Shown here: piece after piece, positions 10,801-22,800 of the stretch | Numbering within the stretch: the first letter of the stretch is position 1 | Layout: each line of letters begins with the position of its first letter | Origin: Mesoflavibacter sp. | GTDB lineage: Bacteria > Pseudomonadota > Alphaproteobacteria > UBA8366 > Aestuariispiraceae | DNA: 64,000 nt | Direction of reading: 5' to 3' | Assembly: GCA_017792345.1 (NCBI GenBank) | Contig: CP051228.1 | Location: forward strand, 3,874,148 to 3,938,147 | Notes under the pieces: generated by a model | Database searches by the model: none | What the model was told of the DNA's origin: nothing | The model's input: only the letters and a program-made list of their open reading frames with translations | Program-made: the position numbers and the translations under genes

Positions 10801-13800
10801 CAGTTACACCTTGACCGTTGTCGCGACGGGCGATCAGGGCGGATCGGATAGCCGGGAAATCGTTGTTGCGGTCGCCGACCTCAACGATGCGCCGGTCGTC
10901 GAGATGTCGTCGTTCGATTTCGATAAGACGGTAACGGTCGGCTCGGCAGTCGGCACAGTGCAGGCATCTGACGAAGATGTGGGGGATGTTCTTACCTTCA
11001 GCCTTGTCGACGATGCTGGTGGCCGTTTTGCAATCGACGCGTCGACGGGTGTCATCTCCGTAGCGACCAATCTGGAATTCGAGGATCCGGCATCGCATGA
11101 CTTGATCGTGCGGGTCGAAGACAATGAAGGTCTGAGCGCGACCACGACGGTTACCGCGACATCGAATGATGCCAATAGGGCGCCGGAGTTATGGCGTGGC
11201 GACGCACGAATGGTCGCCGGGGCGGAGCTATCCGCCGATCTGATAAGTGTCGATCCGGAAGGCGATGCGATCAGTTACGAGCTTCTGTCGGATGTATCGA
11301 ACGGCACGCTCCAGCTCTCGACCGACGGCGCCTACAGCTACGTCGCAGATGCCGGCTTCACTGGCACGGACACATTCTCCGTCCGAATATCCGATGAAGG
11401 AGGGGCGTCCCGGGATGTCGATGTCTCGGTAGAAGTCGTTGCCGAGGATCAAGTTGCACCTGGTGTTTCGGGGCTGCAGGCCGCTGCGGAGTCCATTGAT
11501 CTGTTTGGAGAGCCGGAAGAGGTCATTTCGTATCCGGCCGCCGCGGCTCTCTCCAATGGCGGGTATGTGATAAGCAACGAGTACTATCTGCTCGAAGACA
11601 GTTCCTATCGGTCCCATACGTTCCGTATCTATGACAAGAATGGCAATCAGGTCGGCGAACCCATTGACCTTGCGGACAATATCAATGGCAATGGTTCGCG
11701 CGACCCGATCGCTGGAACTCTCGACGGTGGTTTTCTTGCGTATTATGAACGGGTTAATGAAGACGGTTCGACCGATTTCGTCGTCAAGCGCTTCGATGCT
11801 GGCGGCGTGCCGGTTGAAACTTCCGTTATTCTGGAGAATACAAGCAGCACGGACCATCCCGACACGATCGAGACCCGTTCCGATGGGGCTTACTACGTTA
11901 CCTGGCGCACCGACAATCCGAGCGGTGCGGCTGGGGCGCATGCCGTTTACGGTCGTCAGGTCGCCGGTAACGGCGCGATGGGTCCCACGACCCGGCTTGA
12001 TGTAAGCGCGACAGATCTGCGCCGCACATTTGGTACCGACGAACTGGCTGATGGGCGGCTTCTGGCGCATTGGCTTGAATATGACGCAGACGCCAGGACC
12101 TATTCCATACAGGGTCGCTATCTGGATGCCGATGGGACGCTTGATTCTGCGCCGTTCACGATAGAGAGCGGTTACAGTATACGAGGGCTGGCATATCACA
12201 GGCTGGTCGCGCTGGATGGTGGCGGTTTCGCATTGGCCTGGACGGCGGGCGGAGAGGCATCCGGGGGCAACGCCTGGGATATATACGCACGGATTTTCGA
12301 TTCCGATGCGCAGCCTGTTACCGACAGTTTTATCATTCACGAAGATGTGGAGGGCTCGGAGGGCACACCCTATCTGGCCGCAACGCCGAATGGCGGCTTC
12401 GTGGCGAGTTGGTATGTATTGAATTCCGATGAGGTACGGGCACGCGCCTTTGCGTCCGATGGCACGGCCTTGGGAGCCGAGCAATTGGTCAGCGATGGCG
12501 ATGTCGGCCGTCTGGCGGGCCAAAACGGGGTCACGGCTCTGACGGACGGGTCCATATTGGTCCATTGGAAGCTGACCAATTTGGACGATTACCGCGGCCA
12601 CCATCATCACCGCCGTTACACCTTGTCGGACGGGGGCCTTCAGGGAGACGAGAGCAACAATATCCTCGCGCTGAGCGATACGGACGGCATGGTCTTCGGC
12701 CATGGCGGCAGCGATCTGCTGCTAGGCGGAGCCGGGGACGATACGCTGATCGGCGGTGAGGGGGACGATACCCTGGTCGGCGGCGACGGCGCGGATGTCG
12801 CGGTCTTCACCGGCAATTTGCAGGACTACGATGTTACGGTCTCGGACGGTACCGTCTACGTGACGGACCGCACCGAGTCCCGCGATGGCACCGACACGCT
12901 GACCGGTATCGACGGCTTGGTTTTCAGCGATCTCTCGATTTCAGTCAGCGACGGGTTTGTCTGGACCACGGATTTGGCGCCGATCGACGAGAATGAGGCC
13001 GCTTCTCAAACGGTCGGTACTGTCGCATATCACGCGATCACGGGCGAAACCTTTACGTTCAGTTTGGCCGACGACATTGGCGGTCGGTTCACAATCGATC
13101 CGAATTCGGGCGCGATCGCAAGCAACGGCAGTTTCGATTTCGAGTCGCAAAGCCAGTATACCTTGACGGTGCAGGCATCCGGCAATCTGGGAACGTCCGG
13201 CGAGCACACGGTGACTGTGTCGGTACGCGACCTTAATGAGGTGCCTGAAACGGCGGATGCTTCCGTAACGGTTGCCGAGCATAGTGCGTTCGGGACGGTG
13301 ATCGGAACGGCTCCCGCATCGGACCCGGATGCCGGGGACACACTAACGTTCAGCCTGATCGACGATGCCGACGGTTTGTTCGCGATCGATAGCGAAACCG
13401 GAGAAATTCGGGTTGCCGGCGACATTGACTATGAAATCGCCAGCGAACACGTGCTGACATATCAGGCAACCGATACCCTAGGGCAAGCATCGACTGGCAC
13501 GGTGACCGTGTCGGTAACCGACGTAAACGAGGCGCCGGAAATTGTGGACTTGCACCTTCGGATGTCATCGGATTCAGGTCCGGCCGACTGGGCCCTTTCC
13601 GGTCACGATGCGGAAGGCGAACCCCTCACATACGCGTTGCATTCCGACGCATCTAGCGGTACCGCGACAGTCAATCCCGACGGATCGGTACGATATGTGC
13701 CGAATGCTGATTTTGTCGGGGACGATTGGTTCCAAGTAAGCGTGTCAGATCCGAGTGGCGGCACCAGGACAGTGACAATCGAAGTTTCGGTGTTAGATGG

Positions 13801-16800
13801 ATCGGAGACAGCCTTCGGCGAGATCGGATCCGCTCAGGAAGTATCCGGCACCACAGATGCCTCCATGGACGCCAACATTCTGTCCCGAACCGACGACAAC
13901 AAGATCGTCTCGTTCTGGGTCGACGGTGCCTCCGAGACGGTCTTTAGCCGTGCGGTTGACGGCGATGGGAACCCGTCCGGTCCGGTCGTTACGGTCAATA
14001 CGAGCTCCGACAGCAAAAGCCAATTTCACGTTTCCCACCTGATCGGCGGTGGTGCCCTGCTCACCTGGGTGAGCCTCAGTTCGAACCATTCGGTAATGAA
14101 CGTTCGCGGTCAATTGGTTGACGAGAACGGTTCGCCGGTCGGAGGTACAGTCCAGTATCTGAGCACAAGCCCGGCCCTGATTTCGGATTTGTCTACGATA
14201 GGCACTGCCGACGGTGGCTTCGTGATGGCCTGGAACTATGGGAATGGCGTGTTCTTCCGCAGATACGACCAGAACATGCAGTCTGTCGGGCCTTTCCAAA
14301 GCAGTCCGGTGGAGGACACCACGGCCATTCGATATCAGCCCCGAGTTGCTGCCTTGGATGGCGGCGGTTTCGTCATGACTTGGGAGCATCGTACATACGA
14401 CTCGAGCGACGTCGAGGTTCGAGCACGCGTCTTCGGTGCCGATGGACAACCCACGACGGATGAACTCACCATTGCGGCCGGAGCTTCGGTCGGCTTCACA
14501 AGTCCCAACGTTGTGGAACTTGAGAACGGCGACCTGGCCTTCGTCTGGAACGGGCATAGCTACTCTTCCGACGAAATGTCAGTATGGACGTCGACTTGGA
14601 CCTCCAATGGAATCCAAGCCTTCGGTCCTACCAAAATGGTCACCCTTCAAGGCGAGGATGAAGTTCGGCACGAAGCCGAGTTGGTTGCGCTCAACGGCTC
14701 CCGATATGCGGTTTCCTGGATGGAATGGGCCAATGCGGGCCTCGCCACCGGCTATATCAGCATTGTGGACGTCGAAGAGCAGACGGTAGACGAGCCCCTT
14801 GTGGTCACACCGGTCGATGTGCGGCTGCACGGTTTGGATATTGCCGAGAACGGCGCCGGCGGACTGATTATCAATTGGCGTAGTACGACCGAACCCTACG
14901 GAAGTATGGTTCGCCGCGTTGTGGTGTCCGAAAATGGCATTATTGACGGTGGTGATAGCAGCGACGTCATTTTCCTGGGCTCAACACATTTTATGGCGCG
15001 TGGCGGCGCCGGCGACGACACCCTCTTTGGCGGGACGGGGAACGACACGCTTATAGGCGGCGAGGGAGCCGATCAACTGGTCGGCGGCGCTGGAGACGAC
15101 GTTCTGACCGGTGACACCGGCGCCGATCAGTTTTCTGGTGGCGACGGCGACGATGTGCTGATTGCCGGACTTGACGACCTATCCGCCGACGGCGGGGCAG
15201 GCTACGATGTTTTGCGGATGAGGTCCGTGGGTGGGACCGTGACAGCGGTCGCAAACGTAATCGGGTCTACGGAAATTTCGAACATCGAGCGGGTGGAGTT
15301 CAGTACCGGATCCGCAGGCGACACCTCGGACGGTGTCGATGCCGATGCCGTCGACCTGATCGTCGACCTGTCACATGGCTATTCCCGTGCGGCCCTGTTG
15401 CAGGCCCGTGAAGATCTGGGGGCGAAAGTTCTCTATGGCGACGGCGGCGCCATTCAGTTCTGGGATATCGAAGGCGACGCTGCGGCGGGCCTCGACCTGT
15501 TCGCCGAACTTGAGACGGCCGGATTTGCCGAGCTCGACGGGCAGCTCAGCGTCGATTTCCAGTTCGAGTCCGACATTCTGTCCTCGGATCAATTGTCGGA
15601 AGAATTGTCCGGTCAGGAATTCGAGACGTCGGCCACGGCGCCGAACGACCCGTCAATCGGTTCGCTCTATGGCTTGAACAAGATCGGTGCCTATGACGCC
15701 TGGGATCGTCAGACCGGTAGCGAGGACGTCGTCGTTGCCGTGATCGATTCCGGGATCGATATCGATCATGAAGACCTGCGTGACAATCTGTGGGTCAATG
15801 AAGGCGAGATCTGGGGCGACGGGATCGATAATGACGGCAACGGCTATATCGACGACTACAACGGCTATGATTTCGTAAACAACCGGGGAATTGGACCCGG
15901 CTATGCGCGGGACGACGATAACGGTCACGGAACCCATGTCGCCGGTACGATCGCTGCCCAGGGCAATAACGGGGTAGGGATCAGCGGCGTCGCCTGGAAC
16001 GCCAGCTTGATGGCAGTGAAGGTGCTGGATCAGAATGGTGACGGCACAATCGCGGATATCGTCGAAGGCATTCGCTACGCCACGATGATGGAGGCGCGGG
16101 TCAGTAACAATTCCTATGGCGGATACGGGTATCGCGGAAGCTACTCGTCGATTTCCTCCGCCATCAGCGAGGCAAGAACCGCCGGCTCCATTTTTGTTGC
16201 GGCCGCTGGCAACGACTCCTTCGATAACGATACCTACAACAACTACAGCTACAGCTACTTCAGCCACTATCCGTCCAGTTTCACGCAGTCCAACGTCGTT
16301 GCCGTCGCGTCGACGACCAGTTCGGATTCCCTGTCGTCCTTCTCGAACTATGGACGTTATTCGGTGGACCTCGGCGCGCCTGGCTCGTCGATCTATTCGA
16401 CCTATACAGGCGGCGGTTACCGCTCGCTGTCCGGCACCTCCATGGCGACACCCCATGTGACGGGGGCGATCGCGCTGTTGCTGTCCGAAGATCCGTCGAT
16501 GACCTACAGCCAGGCGATCGACGCCATTCTCGACAATGTCGACCGGGTTTCGAGCCTGAACGGTCGGTCGACATCGGGCGGCCGGTTGAATGTCGCAGCG
16601 GCTTTGGGAACGGTTTCCGGAGACGACACGCCCCCGATTCTGTCCGTCCGTGATTTGATGATGTCGGACGACATTACGACCTTGGGACTGGGGTTCACTG
16701 CGACCGACAATTCCGGCGACCCGGTCACCATATCCGTCAGCGGGCTGGATTATGGCGGCATCAGTTTCAACGTCTACAGCCAAAGCTTCCTCTATAGCGC

Positions 16801-19800
16801 GGCCGCAGGCGCCTATGTCGACAACTTCACCGTTACGGCGCGGGATTCCGCCGGTAACGCGACGTCCCAGAATATGCGGGTTACGCGCGTCACCGACACT
16901 GATGGCGTGACTCTGACCGGCACGGCGTCCGACGAGGCGATGTTTGGGGGCTCGAACAGCGATACCCTGACCGGGGGCGCTGGGAACGATTATCTGGCGG
17001 GCGGCAGCGGCGACGATTATCTGATGGGGGGCGCCGGCGACGATACGATCTATGGCGGGGACGGCATCGATACGGTCAGCTTTGCTGACGCCACAGCTGG
17101 CGTACAGGCCAGCCTGGCGGGCAATTCCGGCGGTGGCGATGCTTTCTATCAAGTCGAAATTCTGGAAGGCAGCGCCTTCAACGACACGCTGGCAGGGTCC
17201 AGCGGTGACGATGTCCTGATAGGTGGCGCCGGCGATGACGAATTGAGCGGCGGTGCCGGAGCAGACACGCTGATCGGCGGCGAAGGATTGGACATCGTCG
17301 ACTATTCGTCCGATAGCGCGGGCATCACCGTATCGTTGCTGGACGGCACCAAGACCGGGGCAGCGGCCGGCGATACCTATAGCGGCATCGAAGGCGTCAT
17401 TGGTGGCAGCGGCGCCGATCTGCTGATTGGCGACGACGCGGCGAACCAGTTCTTCGGCGAGGGCGGAAACGATACGATCCTGGGCGGCGACGGCGCCGAT
17501 ACGCTGTTCGGCATGGACGGCGACGATACGATTGTCGGTGGGCGCGGCGCGGACAGTCTCTATGGCGGGGATGGCGCGGATCTCATCTTCGCCGGCGACG
17601 GGGACAGTGTGAATGGCGGGGCAGGCGTCGATACGCTGGATCTCGGCTATCTTTCCGGCGACGTTTCGATCGATTTCGACAATGGCGTCGTCAGCGGCAC
17701 AGAAATCGGCACGATCACATTCCAGAATATTGAGACCGTCGCCTATTCCGTTGCGCAGGACGGGACCATCACGGCCACAGCCGCCGCGGATTTCCTGGTC
17801 CAGACCAATGGCAATCTGGTGGATTATTCCGGTTCCGACGCGGCCATTACCCTCGATATGGGCCTGGGCAGCGCCAGCGGCGGCCATGCGGAAGGCGACG
17901 TCTTCCAGGATGTCACGCATGTGCGCGGGTCGAATTTCGATGACCGTTTCGCCGGTTCCGACCGTGATGACACGATCCATGGCGGTGCGGGCACCGACAC
18001 GCTGACATTGACCGGCGACTTTTCTGAATATTCGCTGACCGTCGACAATGGTGTCCTCGTTATTGACGACCTTGTCGCTGGAAGGGATGGCACGGACCGC
18101 GTCAGCGGTGTCGAATCCCTGGAATTCGCGGACCGAACCGTGGGCTCGGGCAATGGCATTCTTTTGCTTCCCGCCCATGGCGCGGCGGACGAGAATGCGG
18201 GCGCGGGCCTGACGGTCGGCCAAGTGACAATGTTCGCTCTGGGCGTGGAATCGTTTGCTCTGACCTTGCAGGACGATTTCGGGGGCTTGTTCTCCATCGA
18301 CGCCGCCACCGGCGAAATCACGACGCATGGCGATTTGGATTTTGAGAGCGCGGCATCCTATGAACTGACAGTCCTGGCCAGCGGCGATCAGGGTTCCAGC
18401 GAGACCACAACCGTCACCGTGTCGGTCAATGACGTCAATGAGGCGCCGGAAGACCTGGCACTGACCTCTTTCTCCGTGGCGGAGAACGCAGCTGTCGGTG
18501 CGGCTCTGGCGACCCTTTCGGTGAACGATCCCGATGCGAATGACAGCCATAGCTTCGTCTTGCTGGATGATGCGGACGGGCTGTTCTCCATCGATGCGGA
18601 AACGGGCGTGATCCGCGTTGCCGCCGGTCTCGATTTCGAGACCGCACCCGCTCATGTCCTGACCGTCCGCGGCACCGATACCGGCGGCTTGAGCAACGAG
18701 TGGCAGGTATCCATTGCGGCAACGGATGCGAATGACGCGCCGGATACGCCGACGGTGTCGCTGGTGCCCTCAATCGGCGAGCACGCCACGATCGGTGCGG
18801 TTGTCGGCACGGCCAGCACCACGGACCAAGACGTCGGTGACAGTGTCAGCTACTCCCTGGTCGACGATCATGGCGGCGCCTTTGCCATCGATGCGGATAG
18901 CGGTGTCATCACCGTTGCCGGCGGCTTGGACTACGAGACGGATGCGGCTCCGGTCCTTCAGATCCGCGCAACGGATTCCGGTGGCCTGTCCTCGATCGGC
19001 TCTTCGACCCTTACCGTCACGGACGAGAACGACGCCCCAATCAGCGGGGCGGACCAGTTCAGTGGCTTCGAGGAAACCGACGTTTCCATTTCGGTTGCCG
19101 ATCTTTTGGCGAATGACAGCGATCAGGACGGCGATGACTTCTCGCTGACCAATGTCGAAAATCCGACCGGCGGGTCGGTCTCCCTGAATGACGGGCAGAT
19201 TGTCTTCACCCCGGACGAGGAATTCACCGGTCTCGCCACGTTCGACTATGTCCTGCAGGACAGTCATGGCGCGACCTCCACGATCACCGTGGATATCGAT
19301 ATCTCGGCCCAGGCCATTGTCGCGGAAGGCAGTACCGGTAGCGACGACATGCGGGGTGGTTCGGCCCATGACACCCTGTCCGGGGGCGACGGCAGCGACA
19401 TTCTGATGGGGCGCAAGGGCGACGACGTCCTGATCGGCGGCGCAGGGGACGATACTTACGTCTACCGGATCGGCGATGGGGCGGACATTCTGGACGAAAC
19501 CGGTGTTCCGGGTGGTGGGGGCAGCGATACGTTGCGCTTCGGCTCGGGCATCGCGGCGGGCCAGATGGAAGCGCATATCGAAGGCCGGGATCTGGTTCTG
19601 CGCTTCGTCGATGACGGGGACCTCCAGCTCGCCGCGGCCGGCGACGTGCTGCGCTTACGTAATTGGCTGGATAGCGACGCCCGCATCGAAGGGTTCACCT
19701 TCGACGATCAGCCCGGTGTGACGCTGAGCGCGTCCGATATACTGTCCCGTTTCGGCGGCAGCGGCGATGAAGACTTCACCTGGACGGAGGCGGCGGTTTC

Positions 19801-22800
19801 GCTTTTCGGCCGCGGCGGTGCGGATCGCCTGGTGACGGGCGACAATGACGACACGCTGAGTGGCGGCACCGGGAACGATGTCCTGATCGCCGGCGGCGGC
19901 AATGACAGACTGGAAGGCGGTGGGGCGAGCAACCTCATTTCTTGGTCCGAACATTACGGCCGGGATGCGTACTACAAAGACGACGTCGTGATCGCCGATG
20001 GCGGGGTCGACAGTCCGGTAGAGGGGGCCCAAGTCACCCGTTTGGTCCCTGGCACCGGCCCAGGCATGCATCGCTTGATCCGAGCAGTACAAGTCGTCGA
20101 GGCCGGTATCCATACTGTCTCTGTCTATGCCATGGCGGACGAGTTGGACGGCTTGCGTTTGGAAATGGCCAGCGGCTGGGACGGCACGAATTTCGCGCAT
20201 TACGGCACGGCAGCCTTCGATATCGACGGTGGGGCGGTGTCCGGCACCAACCGTGATGTGTTGGGGGCTGAGGTCGAAGATATCGGGGGCGGATGGTATC
20301 GCGTCTCCGCGCAGATGGAGTTCGTGACAGGCACGTCCTATGTGAACCTGAACGTCCGCAATGGCGGCGCCGATGTGTTCAGCCGTGAGTCCGAAGGTGG
20401 TGGACTGTATCTTTCGGGCCTGCAGTTGGAACGGGGCGAAGTGGCCGGTGAGTATGTTTCGACCCGGGCCGTCGCGACGCTCGAGCCGGATGGCGACGAC
20501 CGTCTGGAAGGCGGCGGTGGTAACGATTCCCTCTCGGGCGGTGCCGGCAATGATGTTCTGATCGGCGGTGCGGCGGAAAATCAGATGACCTGGTCCGGCG
20601 ATTTCGATCATCGTGCCTATCTGAAAGACGGTGTCTTGGTGTCCGAGGCCGGAATCGACGGTCCGTTGTCCGGTGTCGAGGGATATCGTCTGTCAGCGAC
20701 GAATGTGGACGGCTTCCATCGCATGAGCCGGGAAGTGCGGGTCGACGCGTCCGGCATTCACACTGCCTCGCTTTATGTCCGGACGGACGACCTCGACCAT
20801 CTGCGGTTCGAGTTGGCCAGTGGCTGGGACGGCGCAAACTTTGCCCACTACGGTTCGGTTGTCTTCGACCTGACGGAAGGTCGTGCCGAAAGCCGGAATT
20901 CCGCCATTCGTGGGGCGGTGGTTGAATCCGTGGGTAACGGATGGTCGAGGGTTTCGGCTCAAATGGCTTTCGATCCGGGACTGTCCTATTTCAACGTCTA
21001 TCTGCACGACGGCAATTATCACGGTTTCTCTAACGGCGAGGGGCGCGGTCTTTACATCGCCGGCGCGCAGGTGGAATCCGGAAATTCCGTCGGCGCCTAT
21101 CTTGCGACGTCCGACACCGCCGTTCTCGGCAGCGAGGATGGCAGCGACTATCTGGTCGGCGGCGACGGCGATGACCGCGTCTTCGGCGGCGCGGGAGCGG
21201 ATACGATCGTGGGCGGCTCCGGTCGCGGCAATGATGTCTATAGCGGCGGATCGGGTCAGGATACCATCATCTATTCCAGCGCCCAGGCGCGGATCGATGT
21301 CGACCTGGATGAAGGCTATGGCCGTGGTGCGGATATTGACTTCGACACGTTGTCGGGGATTGAGAATGTAATCGGCGGTGCCGGTGACGATCGACTGAGC
21401 GGCACAGAAGACGCCAACATCATCGAGGGCGCCGGGGGCGACGATCTGATCGTCGGTGGTGCCGGCAACGACATCCTGATTGGCGACGGTACCCAGAACC
21501 AGATCACCTGGTCGGAAGACTTCACGAACGCCGCCTACCACAAGGATGGTATCGTTCTGGAGACTGCTTCGGGTGATGCCCTCGGCTTCGGCATGTCGGC
21601 AACACGACTGGTCGGCAGCGCCGGCAATCCGATGCACCGCATGAACCGCGCCGTAACCGTCGCAACCAGTGGATTGCACACGGTTTCCGCCTATGTGCGG
21701 GCGGACCAGCTGGCGCATTTGCGGTTTGAGCTGGCCAGCGGCCTGAACAATGGCGTGTTCGACCATTATGGCTCGGTCGTGTTCGACGCAGCGGCAGGGC
21801 AGGTGCACCACAGCCATGGCGCCTTGCATTCCGCATCCGTGACCGATGTTGGAGAGGGCTGGTACCGCGTCGAGGCGACGATGCCGTTTACGGCCGGTAC
21901 ATCCTATGTGAATACCTATTTGCATGACGGCACGTCGCATGTCTTTGCGGGCGACGGGACATCGGGCCTCTATTTCACCGGACTGCAGCTTGAGGCCGGT
22001 GCGGCGGCGTCGTCCTATCATGTGACCCAGGGCAGCCGGAATGCCGTCGACGGGGCCGGGGACGATCGCATCCTGGCAGGCGCCGGGGACGATGCGATCT
22101 TCGGTGGCGCCGGGGTCGATACATTGGATTACCGCGACGATGCGGCCGGGGTCACGGTGGATCTCGTCAACGGCACCGCGACGGGCAGTTCCGCCGGGTC
22201 GGACCGGTTCAGCGGAATTGAAAACGCTGTCGGCGGGGCCGGGAATGATGTGATCACCGGTACGGCGGCGATCAACCGGCTGGTTGGCGGCGGTGGATCG
22301 GACCGTATCCTCGCCGGTACGGAAGGCGAGGCGTCCAGCGCGGCGCGCCGTGAAAACCTGATGACATGGTCCGCGGCCTTCAGCGGCGGCAACTACCTGA
22401 AGGACGGCACGCGGGCGGTCGCGGTTGCGTCCGACAGCCCGGTCAGCGGCGCGTCTGTTTCCCGCCTTACCGCCAATGCTGGAACCGGTTTCCATCGGAT
22501 GAACCGGAATATCTCCGTCGCCGAGGCGGGTACCTATACGACCTCGATCTACGCAAAAGCGGAATCACTCGCCGGATTGCGGTTTGAGATGGCGAGCGGC
22601 TGGAATGGCAGCGGGTTCGATCACTATGGGACGGCCGATTTCGATCTGGCCGGCGGTCGGGTTCTCGGATCGGCCCACGGTATCGCAAACGCGACGATCG
22701 AAAATGCCGGCGGCGGCTGGTACCGGGTCACGGCAACCATGTCTCACGCGGCGGGGACGTCGCATCTGAATGTCTATATGATGAACCAGGGTACCCACTT

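Noticed and set aside
11228-12703. 491-codon minus-strand open frame
   Set aside because: Antisense to a propeller-like region of the RTX gene; no recognisable motif and no start signal.
15653-18655. 1,000-codon open frame on the minus strand inside the RTX gene
   Set aside because: It mirrors the regular Gly/Asp codons of the RTX and S8 region on the other strand. It has low-complexity Asp/Ile/Val/Gly content and no domain or ribosome binding site.
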